Source: Bryobacter sp964387685
Lineage (GTDB): Bacteria; Acidobacteriota; Terriglobia; Bryobacterales; Bryobacteraceae
Direction of reading: 5' to 3'
Assembly: GCA_964387685.1 (NCBI GenBank)
Contig: CAYLXK010000023.1
Span: 1 to 64,000 of the forward strand
Length of the DNA stretch: 64,000 bases
Below are positions 29,821-37,755 of the stretch, in pieces. Each line of letters begins with the position of its first letter. Position 1 is the stretch's first letter. The notes below the pieces were generated by a model. The model had not been told where the DNA came from. It did not search any database and was given only the letters and a program-made list of their open reading frames with translations. The position numbers and the translations under genes are program-made.

Positions 29821-30879
29821 TTGGGATCCTGGCGCGGCCGGCTCACCTGGGCCGCCCTGTCTGTTCTGCTGCTTGCCCTGGCATACGGGTGTTGGTTAAT
29901 CGTCTCGCCATTTATCAGCGAGATCTTTATGGCGGGAGTGCTGGCGATCGTCTTTTACCCGGCACACCGCTGGCTGCTTCGCAAGACAGGTCACGAAGCC
30001 TTGACGGTTTGGATCAGCACCCTACTCGTAGGACTGCTTTTCCTGCTGCCCATGGGGCTCTTTGGACTGGTGCTGGCGCGGGAGGCCAAACACGCCTACG
30101 ACCTGGTGAGCCAATCGCTCGGCCCCAGTGGCGGTATGGAGTGGTGGGGTGCGCTGATCGATCGCTTGAGCCAACTCGTGGGCATCGAGCGGGCACAATT
30201 GGATGAGATGTTGGTGGGTCGTTTACAGGGCATTGCCAATAGCGCGGTCGGCAATGCGCTGAAGAGCATACAGGGCGTGGGCAGTTGGATTGCCAGCAGC
30301 GTCATCACCCTGGTCACGCTCTTTTTCATGCTGGATGGCGGCAGGCGAATCCTGGACACGTTGAAGGAATGGTCGCCCTTGCCCGGGGAAATGGTCGAGG
30401 AACTGTTCGCCGAGGTGGAAAAGCTAATTTTTGCCAACGTCTATGGCGTGCTCAGCGTGGCCTTGGCGCAGGGCAGTCTGACGGGAATTGGTTTCTGGTT
30501 TCTCGGGCTGCCCTCGGCTATCTTCTGGGGCGCGGTGGCGGCGGTGCTGAGTGTGCTGCCGTTCTTCGGGGCGGGCCTGGTGTGGGTGCCGGCCGCCTTA
30601 TATCTTTTCGGCACCGGCCAATACATGAAAGGCGGCATCCTGCTGGCCTGGGGCGCTTTGGTGGTGAGCATGGCGGACAACATTATCCGGCCGCTTGTTT
30701 TAAGCGAACGCGTCCAGATGAACGCCAGCATCATGTTCTTCGCGCTCCTGGGGGGCGTACAGGCCTTTGGGTTGCTTGGTCTTTTCGCGGGTCCCATTTT
30801 TTTCTCGCTCGCCTTGGCGGTCTTGCGTCTGCTTCGCCGCGAGAGTGAAAGAATAACGGGTACGGGCTTGATTCCATGA
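29821..30879 (+). CDS. AI-2E family (TqsA/PerM-like) membrane protein
   Basis: A 352-residue integral membrane protein with about eight helices. It matches the AI-2E transporter/PerM family: an N-terminal helix pair, VLAIVFYPAHRWLLRKTG, LVTLFFMLDGGRRI, the central GVLSVALAQGSLTGIGFWFLG, and VSMADNIIRPLVLSERVQM. Members export small solutes or act as Na+/H+ antiporters; the substrate is unknown. TTG start 3 bases after the previous stop. The ATGA overlap with the next gene indicates an operon. Confidence 0.9.
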   Translation: MGSWRGRLTWAALSVLLLALAYGCWLIVSPFISEIFMAGVLAIVFYPAHRWLLRKTGHEALTVWISTLLVGLLFLLPMGLFGLVLAREAKHAYDLVSQSLGPSGGMEWWGALIDRLSQLVGIERAQLDEMLVGRLQGIANSAVGNALKSIQGVGSWIASSVITLVTLFFMLDGGRRILDTLKEWSPLPGEMVEELFAEVEKLIFANVYGVLSVALAQGSLTGIGFWFLGLPSAIFWGAVAAVLSVLPFFGAGLVWVPAALYLFGTGQYMKGGILLAWGALVVSMADNIIRPLVLSERVQMNASIMFFALLGGVQAFGLLGLFAGPIFFSLALAVLRLLRRESERITGTGLIP

Positions 30880-31970
30880 AATACCTTTTGATCTTTGGCC
30901 TCTGGGCGGCCAGTCTCGGCGCGATTGAGCAGACTGTTTACATCGGGACCTACACGGGGGCGAATTCCACCAGCCAAGGCATTTACCGGCTACGCTTCGA
31001 TACGGCTACGGGCGGGATGTCGGCGCCGGAACTGGCTGCGGAAAGCGCCAGCCCGTCGTTTTTGGCCATCGCCAAGGGCGCGCGTTTTCTCTATGCGGTC
31101 AACGAAGCCGGGGGCGGGGAAGTGAGCGCGTTTGCCATCGAGCCGGGCGGGAACTTACGCCTTTTGAATCGCGTCGCGAGCCGCGGCAATTCGCCCTGTC
31201 ATCTGAATCTGGACCGCAGCGGCAAATGGCTCGCCGTGGCTAACTATGGCAGCGGGACGGCCGCGATCTTTCCCGTCGGGCCGGATGGCAAGCTGGGCGA
31301 AGCGGCGCACGTGGTGCAGCACAAAGGCTCCAGCGTCGATCGCGGACGGCAAGCGGGGCCCCACGCCCATTCCGTCAATTTCTCGCGGGACGGCAAGCAT
31401 CTCTTCATCGCGGACCTGGGGCTGGACGAGGTGAAAATCTACAGCTTCGATAAGAAGACGGGCGCGATCGCCGAGATTGCCAAACTCGAAGCCCCCAAAG
31501 GCGGCGGGCCGCGTCATGTGGCCTTAGGAAAAAATGGGCTGGCCTACGCGGTCCATGAAATGGGCTCGAGCGTGACGTCCTACCGCTGGACCGGTGGCGC
31601 CACGGGCCAGCAAATTGCCACCGCCAAGGCTCTGCCCGCGGATTTCACCGGCCGCAGCTCCGGCGCCGAGGTACTGCTGGATCGCAACCAGAAGCTGGTC
31701 TATAGCTCCAACCGCGGGCACGACAGCATCACTGTTTATGAAACAGACCCGGTGAGCGGGAGCCTAAAGACGGTGGCCGCCGTTCCGCTCGGCGGACGGA
31801 CGCCGCGCGGCTTTGTGCTCAGCCCCGACGGCAAGTATCTGCTGGCGGCGGCGCAGGATTCCAATCAAATCTTCGCTTTTCGCATCGATAAAAAGAGGAA
31901 GACCCTGGAGAAAATCGGCGAGCCTGTGACGGTGGGCAAGCCCGTCTGCTTACGCTTTGTGGGGAAATAA
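30876..31970 (+). CDS. Lactonase, seven-bladed propeller (6-phosphogluconolactonase type)
   Basis: A 364-residue protein of the lactonase family (PF10282-type), related to E. coli Pgl. Its opening YIGTYTGANSTSQGIYRLRFD, SPCHLNLDRSGKWLAVANYG, GPHAHSVNFSRDGKHLFIADLG and GGRTPRGFVLSPDGKYLLAA are characteristic. A signal peptide (MKYLLIFGLWAASLGAIEQ) suggests it works outside the cytoplasm. It would then hydrolyse lactones made by the GMC oxidase encoded two genes downstream (inference). Confidence 0.92.
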   Translation: MKYLLIFGLWAASLGAIEQTVYIGTYTGANSTSQGIYRLRFDTATGGMSAPELAAESASPSFLAIAKGARFLYAVNEAGGGEVSAFAIEPGGNLRLLNRVASRGNSPCHLNLDRSGKWLAVANYGSGTAAIFPVGPDGKLGEAAHVVQHKGSSVDRGRQAGPHAHSVNFSRDGKHLFIADLGLDEVKIYSFDKKTGAIAEIAKLEAPKGGGPRHVALGKNGLAYAVHEMGSSVTSYRWTGGATGQQIATAKALPADFTGRSSGAEVLLDRNQKLVYSSNRGHDSITVYETDPVSGSLKTVAAVPLGGRTPRGFVLSPDGKYLLAAAQDSNQIFAFRIDKKRKTLEKIGEPVTVGKPVCLRFVGK

Positions 31971-31972
31971 AA

Positions 31973-32467
31973 ATGATGCGACGACGTGAAATTCTGCCCA
32001 GCCTCTTGGGTTTAGGGCTCCTCGGCGAAGACTCCCTCTGGTCGGCCGACGAGGCACAATTGGCCGCGACCGCAGCCGAGGCCGCCGCCGACGGCGTGCC
32101 GAAGTTTTTCAGCCCAACCGTGTTTGCAGACTTTGCCGCGCTCGGCGACACCTTAATCCCTTCCTACGACGGGCGCCCCGGCGCGACAGAGGCGCGCGCG
32201 GCAGAGTTTCTGGATTTCCTTTTAAGCCAGAGCCCGGCGGACCTGCAAAAGATTTATCGCGACGGCATGGCGGCCTATCGATTGCAGGCGAAGTCTCTCG
32301 ACGCCGCTTTCGCCCGCCAGGATGCCTTTGCGGATTTCCTGCAAACGGCCAAGGTGGCGTTTTACCGCGCCACCCTCAATTCGCGCGAGTACGCCGCCGC
32401 GATGAGCGCGCGCAGCCGCTCGGCCGCGGGACTGGGCAACTTCTGGTTGCCCTTGGACGCCCAATAG
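31973..32467 (+). CDS. Gluconate 2-dehydrogenase subunit 3-like protein
   Basis: A 164-residue protein with a Tat-like start (MMRRREILPSLLGLGLLG) and the family pattern FFSPTVFADFAALGDTLIPS. In known gluconate and FAD-dependent glucose dehydrogenases this small subunit chaperones the GMC flavoprotein and carries it out through its Tat signal. The next gene, which lacks a signal peptide, is its expected partner. Confidence 0.88.
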   Translation: MMRRREILPSLLGLGLLGEDSLWSADEAQLAATAAEAAADGVPKFFSPTVFADFAALGDTLIPSYDGRPGATEARAAEFLDFLLSQSPADLQKIYRDGMAAYRLQAKSLDAAFARQDAFADFLQTAKVAFYRATLNSREYAAAMSARSRSAAGLGNFWLPLDAQ

Positions 32468-32488
32468 ATGCCCAGTGAAGGACGCACC

Positions 32489-34045
32489 ATGACGAAGACC
32501 GACGTACTCATCATTGGCGCGGGCGCCTCCGGCGGCATGGCCGCTTACACGCTCACCAAGCTGGGCGTGGAGTGTACGCTCCTGGACGCGGGTCCGCTAG
32601 TCGATTGGGAGAAGCAACGCGTGCTGCGGCCCGTTTCCGAATTGCCCTATCGCGGCTTCGGCAAGCCGGGCCGTTTCCCCCACGTCACGCAAGCCGACGA
32701 ATTCAATGCCAACCAGTGGGCCGACGAGAAGCAGAACCCCTATTCCTACGATCCCGCCTCGCCTTACTATTGGGTGCGCATGCGCTTGGTGGGCGGCAAG
32801 ACGCTGGCCTGGGGCCGCGCCAGTTGGAGGCTGAGCGATTACGAATTCAAGGGTAAAGACCACGACGGCTACGGCGAGAATTGGCCTATCTCTTATGCGG
32901 AACTCGCCCCGTTCTACGACCGTGTCGAACCGATCTTTCGCGTGAGCGGGCGCAAGGAAGGCTTTGCTCAGATTCCCGATGGCGTCTTCCTACCGGATGA
33001 ATCGGCGGATAGCCAGACCGTGCAGCGCTTTTTGGCGGCCTGCAAGAAGCGCGATGTCCCCACCACCAAGCAACGCCGCAGCACCGGTACGCTGGCTAGC
33101 AGCCTCAATCTATTGCTTCCGGCCGCCCAGGAAAGCGGCCGCCTGAAGCTGGTTCCCAACGCGGTGGTCCGGCAGTTGAGCGTCGATAAGAAAACCGGCC
33201 TCGTCGATGGCGCGCATTTTGTCGACCGTCTCTCGAAGCGCGAGTATCACTTGGGGGCCCGCGTGGTGATGCTGGGCGCGTCGTGTCTGGAATCCACGCG
33301 CATCCTGCTCAATAGCGGTGTGGCCAATTCGAGCGGCGTCCTGGGCCGCTATCTTTTCGACCAGTTCTATGTGAAGAGCGTTGTTTCCGCGGTGGTCCCC
33401 GAAGCCAAGGGCGGCGCGGCCAGAGGCGTCATCGGAGGCGGCGGATACATTCCGCGCTTCCGCAACCTGGCCAAGCGGGAAAAGAACTTCCTGCGCGGCT
33501 ACGCCTACGATTTCGGCAGCGGCGGCAGCCCTGGGCCGCAGATGTTTCCTCTCTATGGAGAGAAGCTTTTCCAAAAGCTGGACGAAGTGCGCGGCGCGGG
33601 CTTCGGGCTCACCACCATGGGCGAGGTCCTGCCCCGCTATGAAAGCGTTGCGCGCATCGACAAATTGAAGCGGGACGCCTGGGGCATCCCGGTGCTGCAT
33701 CTGACCCAGAAGTACACCGAGAACGAGTTCGCCATGGCCAAAGATTCGATGAACGTGGCCGCCGAGCTTTGCCACGATGCGGGCTTCGAGGTGATTGAGA
33801 AGCACTGGCAAATGGTGCCGCCCGGAGAGAGCATCCACGAACTCGGCACCTGCCGCATGGGCGCGGACCCGAAGAAGAGCGTCTTGAACGGCTTCAATCA
33901 AGCTCATGACGTCAAGAACCTCTTCGTCATCGACGGCAGTTCCTTTGTCAGCGGCGGTGCGCAGAACCCCACCCTCACCATCCTGGCCCTGGCTATGCGC
34001 GCCAGCGAATACGCGGTGGCGGAATCGAAGAAGGGCAACTTATGA
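32489..34045 (+). CDS. GMC-family FAD oxidoreductase (sugar dehydrogenase type)
   Basis: A 518-residue flavoprotein with the dinucleotide fold DVLIIGAGASGGMAAYTLTK, the long substrate cap, and the C-terminal active site HELGTCRMGADP and NLFVIDGSSFVSGGAQNPTL. It resembles the catalytic subunit of gluconate-2-dehydrogenase/FAD-glucose dehydrogenase complexes. The start at 32489 is preferred because GAAGGA precedes it by 6 bases; an ATG at 32468 is possible. Export presumably relies on the subunit 3 Tat signal. It overlaps the cytochrome gene by 4 bases. Confidence 0.92.
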   Translation: MTKTDVLIIGAGASGGMAAYTLTKLGVECTLLDAGPLVDWEKQRVLRPVSELPYRGFGKPGRFPHVTQADEFNANQWADEKQNPYSYDPASPYYWVRMRLVGGKTLAWGRASWRLSDYEFKGKDHDGYGENWPISYAELAPFYDRVEPIFRVSGRKEGFAQIPDGVFLPDESADSQTVQRFLAACKKRDVPTTKQRRSTGTLASSLNLLLPAAQESGRLKLVPNAVVRQLSVDKKTGLVDGAHFVDRLSKREYHLGARVVMLGASCLESTRILLNSGVANSSGVLGRYLFDQFYVKSVVSAVVPEAKGGAARGVIGGGGYIPRFRNLAKREKNFLRGYAYDFGSGGSPGPQMFPLYGEKLFQKLDEVRGAGFGLTTMGEVLPRYESVARIDKLKRDAWGIPVLHLTQKYTENEFAMAKDSMNVAAELCHDAGFEVIEKHWQMVPPGESIHELGTCRMGADPKKSVLNGFNQAHDVKNLFVIDGSSFVSGGAQNPTLTILALAMRASEYAVAESKKGNL

Positions 34046-34503
34046 CGCTCCTCTTCCTGCTGAGTTTGTTTGCGGCCGATCCGCCTAAGCAGCCCATCGC
34101 CTTCAGCCACGAGCACCACGCCGGCACCCTGAAGCTGTCTTGCGCCACCTGCCACGTCAACCCCAAGCCCGGCGAGATGATGACCTTCCCGGCCGAGGCC
34201 AAGTGCATGGCTTGCCATACGACGATCAAGACGGATTCCGAGGAGATTAAGCGCCTGGCCAAGTTTGCCGCCGATAAAAAGCGCGTCCCCTGGGTGCGCG
34301 TTTACCAGGTGCCCACCTATGTGTTCTGGAGCCACAAGACGCACCTGGACGCGGGCGCCACCTGCACCGAGTGCCACGGCGAGGTGGCCAAGATGCCGGT
34401 CATGTTCCAGGCCGTGGAAACGAATATGGGCTCCTGCATGACCTGCCATGCGAAGAAGAAGGTTTCTAACGATTGCTCGTTCTGCCACGACAAGGCGAAT
34501 TGA
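34042..34503 (+). CDS. Five-heme c-type cytochrome (c3/c7-like)
   Basis: A 153-residue protein with a short signal (MTLLFLLSLFAADPP) and five CxxCH heme sites: CATCH (34-38), CMACH (55-59), CTECH (108-112), CMTCH (132-136) and CSFCH (145-149). Extra histidines (FSHEHHAG, FWSHKTHL) can serve as distal ligands, as in class III/c7 cytochromes. It overlaps the GMC gene (ATGA) and probably takes electrons from the flavoprotein, in the place of the usual mono- or tri-heme subunit. Confidence 0.93.
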   Translation: MTLLFLLSLFAADPPKQPIAFSHEHHAGTLKLSCATCHVNPKPGEMMTFPAEAKCMACHTTIKTDSEEIKRLAKFAADKKRVPWVRVYQVPTYVFWSHKTHLDAGATCTECHGEVAKMPVMFQAVETNMGSCMTCHAKKKVSNDCSFCHDKAN

Positions 34504-34564
34504 AGTTGGCCCTAGTCTCCCGCCCTTCCGGACCGGGATGCTCCAATTGAAGGACAATGCGGAC

Positions 34565-34804
34565 ATGGTGAAATCCGTCGAAGGAATTTATCGCAACGGT
34601 GTCGTTGAACTGCTCCAACCGGTTTCGGAGGTCGAAGGCGCCCGCGTTATCGTCACTTGGCTCCCGCCCGATGACTTTGTCGATCTTCGCGCGCATGGCA
34701 TCCACGAAGAGCAAGCTGCGGACCTGCGCCACAGGCTCCTGCCCTTCACCGAAGATTGGGATCGTCCTGAGATGAGCGCCTATGACCAACTGTCAACGCG
34801 GTGA
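34565..34804 (+). CDS. AF2212-like antitoxin
   Basis: A 79-residue protein whose N-terminus VEGIYRNGVVELLQPVSEVE matches the DUF104/AF2212-like antitoxin fold (VxAxYxxGVxxPLxPxxLxEG). Its last 23 bases overlap the MazF-type toxin gene, the usual antitoxin-first order. The partner toxin is frameshifted, so this antitoxin may be an orphan. Alternative in-frame starts lie upstream, e.g. 34538. Confidence 0.8.
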   Translation: MVKSVEGIYRNGVVELLQPVSEVEGARVIVTWLPPDDFVDLRAHGIHEEQAADLRHRLLPFTEDWDRPEMSAYDQLSTR

Positions 34805-35143
34805 CGTGGTCCTCGTATTGTTTCCGAATTCGGACTTGCGCAGCGCCAAACGGCGTCCCGTGTTGGTCGTTCAAGCCAACGGGCTTGAGACCGGCCTTGC
34901 CCAAATCATCGTCGCAATGATCTCTAGCAACATGGCGCGTGCCGGACATCCAAGCCGGGTTCCAGTTCTAAGCTCTACCCAAACGCGAAGGAGACAGGCT
35001 TATTGATGGATTCTGTCGTCATGACCGACAATCTGGCCACCATACAAAATTCGGAAATCGCGCAAGGTTTGGGCACTTTAGTTCGAGTTCCTGGTCTTAT
35101 GGCGCAAGTGGATGCGGCACTGAGCGCGTCTCTGGGACTCTAG
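34782..35143 (+). pseudogene. MazF/PemK-type toxin, frameshifted
   Basis: The first frame gives a MazF/PemK N-terminus (RGDVVLVLFPNSDLRSAKRRPVLVVQ, split here only by reading) through SRVPVL and stops at 35004-35006. The natural continuation, NAKETGLLMDSVVMTDNLAT and on to a stop at 35141-35143, is read in the -1 (+2) frame. The crossover lies between about 34964 and 34988. Together the parts give about 120 residues, normal for the family. A one-base deletion is the simplest explanation; a sequencing error or recoding cannot be ruled out. Confidence 0.85.
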
Positions 35144-35238
35144 CCCATCGTTCGCACAACGACACCCGCCAGAATCGCCATCCCCAGTATCGCCACCACA
35201 ATGCCCGTGGCCAACCAAATCTTGTTCCGGTCTTCCAT
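35140..35238 (-). CDS. Possible 32-residue single-helix membrane peptide
   Basis: An open frame of 32 codons begins 14 bases after the truA stop on the same strand: MEDRNKIW, one hydrophobic helix (LATGIVVAILGMAILAGVVV), then RTMG. The positive and aromatic flanks suit a small membrane protein. No strong RBS was seen. It overlaps the 3' end of the broken toxin gene antisense by 4 bases. Real small gene or chance frame: roughly even. Confidence 0.4.
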   Translation of the reverse strand: MEDRNKIWLATGIVVAILGMAILAGVVVRTMG

Positions 35239-35251
35239 GCTGCACCAGGCC

Positions 35252-36025
35252 CTATTTTAGCCTTGCCGGATAGAGCACGCTTTCCAGGAACAAGCCGCTG
35301 GCCGGCGCTGTCCAGGCGGCCACGTCCAGGTCCGGGCAGGGTTTGCCCGTCAAGAGCCGCGCCATATCCTCAGGGCTAATCTCCCGCAGTCCTACTTTCA
35401 CCAAAGACCCTACCAGCCGCCTCACCATGCGCCATAGGAAGTGCGACGCCTCAATGCGAAAGAGGATGACGCCATCTACGCTGAGGCCTGCCCGCTCCAC
35501 CACGACCAAAGAAGATTCCTGCGCGCGCGCCGCATCCACCGCCTGGAAGTTGCGGAAATCATGCCGGCCCACGATCGATTGCGCCACGGCCTCCATCGCC
35601 TCAAGGTCCAGCGGCTCTTTGATCCACCAGACGTACTTCTTATCGAAGGCGGTCTTGCGCACCGCAATCTGGTAAACATAGGTGCGCCCCAGTGCGCTGT
35701 GCCGCGCGTGAAAGTCCAGCGGGGCGGGCTCGACATCGAGGACCACGATATCGGCCGGCAAGGCCGCGTTCAATTCCCGCAACAGTTTCGCCGGCCCAAG
35801 CGCCGCCGCTTTGGCCAGTTTCAAATGCGCCACCTGTCCGCGGGCATGCACGCCCGCGTCCGTACGGCCCGCCCCGGCAATCTCCATCGGCTGCCGCAGC
35901 GCTTTATCGGCGGCCGCGCGCAACTCGCCCATCACGGTACGCGCATTCTTCTGTTCCGCCCAACCGCTATATTTCGAACCGTCGTACTCCAGCGTCAGCT
36001 TGAGCGTCTGTTTAGTTGGTGGCAA
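35252..36025 (-). CDS. truA: tRNA pseudouridine(38-40) synthase
   Basis: TruA isomerises uridines 38-40 in the tRNA anticodon arm. The 257-residue protein has LTLEYDGSKYSGWAEQ, the catalytic Asp56 in GAGRTDAGVHARGQ, RTYVYQI, and FLWRMVRRLVGSLVKVG. Its start overlaps the end of the YpfJ-like gene by 14 bases, so the two are likely co-transcribed. Confidence 0.96.
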   Translation of the reverse strand: MPPTKQTLKLTLEYDGSKYSGWAEQKNARTVMGELRAAADKALRQPMEIAGAGRTDAGVHARGQVAHLKLAKAAALGPAKLLRELNAALPADIVVLDVEPAPLDFHARHSALGRTYVYQIAVRKTAFDKKYVWWIKEPLDLEAMEAVAQSIVGRHDFRNFQAVDAARAQESSLVVVERAGLSVDGVILFRIEASHFLWRMVRRLVGSLVKVGLREISPEDMARLLTGKPCPDLDVAAWTAPASGLFLESVLYPARLK

Positions 36026-36887
36026 ACGTATTGCAGCCCGAAACGGTTCCCTGCTGCATCCCGCGCATGAACCATTGCTGGCGCTGCGCGCTGGAGCCGT
36101 GCGTGAAACTCTCGGGGCGCACCCGGCTACCCGTCATTTGCGCAATGTGATCGTCGCCTACCGCGCTCGCGGCCCTGAGGGCTTCTTCGGCATCGCCCGG
36201 TTCCAGGAGTCCGCGCTGGCCGGTCGATTTCGCCCAGACGCCCGCAAAGCAATCCGCCTGGAGTTCCAGCAGCACGCTCAATTGCTTCTCGGCGCGGGGG
36301 TTTTGTTGTTGCGCCAGGCGCACCTTGCGTTCAATGCCCAATACGTTCTGCAGATGATGGCCTAGCTCGTGCGCAATCACATAGGCCTGCGCAAAGTCGC
36401 CCGGCGCGCCAAACTTGCGCTGCAATTCGTCGTAGAAGTTCAGGTCGATGTAGACGCGCTCATCGGCCGGGCAATAGAACGGGCCCATCGCCCCTTCGGC
36501 GTCCCCGCAGCCGCTGCGCACATAGTCGCGAAAGAGCACCAGCTTCGCGCGCCGATAGGCCACGCCCTGCTGTTCGGGCAGGATCTTGGTCCACGTGTTC
36601 TGCGCGTCGTCCAGCACGAAGCCGATAAACTTTGCCAACTTTTCTTCGTTCGGGCTTGCGCTGCGCGCGGGCCGCGAGGACGCGACCGGCACCCCCCCGC
36701 CCCCACCGCCGAGAAAAGGACTGATTAAATCGACCTTAAAAACAAAGCTCAGGATGCCCAGTACAATCAGGCCGCCCAGGCCGACGCGCATACCCCCGAA
36801 GCCCCCAAAGCCCATACCGCCACCGCCGCCGCCTTCGCCGCGACGGTCTTCCACATCGCTACTGGAATGATCTTGGTCCCAACGCAT
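36012..36887 (-). CDS. Neutral zinc metallopeptidase (YpfJ family)
   Basis: A 291-residue membrane-anchored protein. A Gly-rich cytoplasmic stretch (16-40) precedes one helix (about 37-55), a second Gly run (60-65), and a domain with the zinc motif HELGH (173-177), the preceding FYCPADERVYIDLNFY signature and a C-terminal HGSSAQRQQWF. This is the complete layout of the YpfJ/neutral zinc metallopeptidase family, whose substrate is unknown. RBS GGAGGG lies upstream of the ATG. Confidence 0.93.
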   Translation of the reverse strand: MRWDQDHSSSDVEDRRGEGGGGGGMGFGGFGGMRVGLGGLIVLGILSFVFKVDLISPFLGGGGGGVPVASSRPARSASPNEEKLAKFIGFVLDDAQNTWTKILPEQQGVAYRRAKLVLFRDYVRSGCGDAEGAMGPFYCPADERVYIDLNFYDELQRKFGAPGDFAQAYVIAHELGHHLQNVLGIERKVRLAQQQNPRAEKQLSVLLELQADCFAGVWAKSTGQRGLLEPGDAEEALRAASAVGDDHIAQMTGSRVRPESFTHGSSAQRQQWFMRGMQQGTVSGCNTFATN

Positions 36888-36956
36888 GCGCTACCCTCCA
36901 TTGACTAAACTAACGCAGATCCCAATTGAGTACAGTAGAGAGTTTGGGGAACCCCT

Positions 36957-37733
36957 TTGAACGATAGCGCCTGGCTGCAAGCCGGCCTGTGCGCCAGCGC
37001 TTTTGCCGCGGGCGTGGTGAATTCCATTGCCGGCGGCGGCACGCTGCTCACCTTTCCGGCCCTGCTCGCCGTCTTGAGCCCCGTCATGGCCAACGCCACC
37101 AGCACCATGGCGGTTTTTCCCGGCACCATCGCCAGCGCTTGGGCCTATCGCCAGGACGTCCAGCATCCGCCCCGTCTTCTGCTTTGGCTTCTGGCCCCCA
37201 GCGCCCTCGGGGGCCTCATCGGCACCTGGATTGTCACCAATACCGAGGAACGCATCTTTGCGGCCTTAATCCCTTGGCTCATTCTTGGCGCCGCGCTCCT
37301 GTTTGCCCTGCAGCCGATCGTCGCCCGTCTCAGCGCCGCGCGCCTGGCCGAGGGGCCTGACCAACCTCTCAGCACGCCTCGCCTGGCCGCCTTGGTGCTG
37401 GTGCAGTTCGCCGTCGGAATCTACGGCGGCTACTTTGGCGCGGGTATGGGCATCATGATGCTCAGCGCCTTAGCCTACATGGGCTTGCGCAACGTCCATG
37501 AGATGAATTCGGTCAAGACGCTGCTTGCGGGCGCCATCAACTTCGCCTCGGCCGGGATTTTCATTGCCCAGGGCAAGGTGGTGTGGAAATACGCTCTGCC
37601 AATGGCCCTGGCCGCGACGGTGGGAGGATATCTGGGTGCGCGCTGGGCCCTACGCGTTCCGGCCGTTTGGGTGCGCGGCTGCGTCATCGCGATTGGCCTC
37701 CTTCTCTCGGTCTATTACTTCATTCGGCATTAG
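36957..37733 (+). CDS. TauE/SafE-family membrane transporter
   Basis: A 258-residue polytopic protein with the two half-repeats of the TauE/SafE (DUF81) family: N-terminal FAAGVVNSIAGGGTLLTFPALL and second-half AVGIYGGYFGAGMGIMMLSAL. Members export sulfite, sulfoacetate or related organosulfur anions; the substrate here is not known. TTG start with GGGGA about 6 bases upstream. Divergent from the YpfJ gene. Confidence 0.93.
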   Translation: MNDSAWLQAGLCASAFAAGVVNSIAGGGTLLTFPALLAVLSPVMANATSTMAVFPGTIASAWAYRQDVQHPPRLLLWLLAPSALGGLIGTWIVTNTEERIFAALIPWLILGAALLFALQPIVARLSAARLAEGPDQPLSTPRLAALVLVQFAVGIYGGYFGAGMGIMMLSALAYMGLRNVHEMNSVKTLLAGAINFASAGIFIAQGKVVWKYALPMALAATVGGYLGARWALRVPAVWVRGCVIAIGLLLSVYYFIRH

Positions 37734-37755
37734 ATTTGCGCTAGCGTGAGAGATC

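Noticed and set aside
36901..36936. TTGACT...TACAGT as a promoter for the TauE/SafE gene
   Set aside because: The spacer is about 24 bases, too long for a normal sigma-70 promoter.
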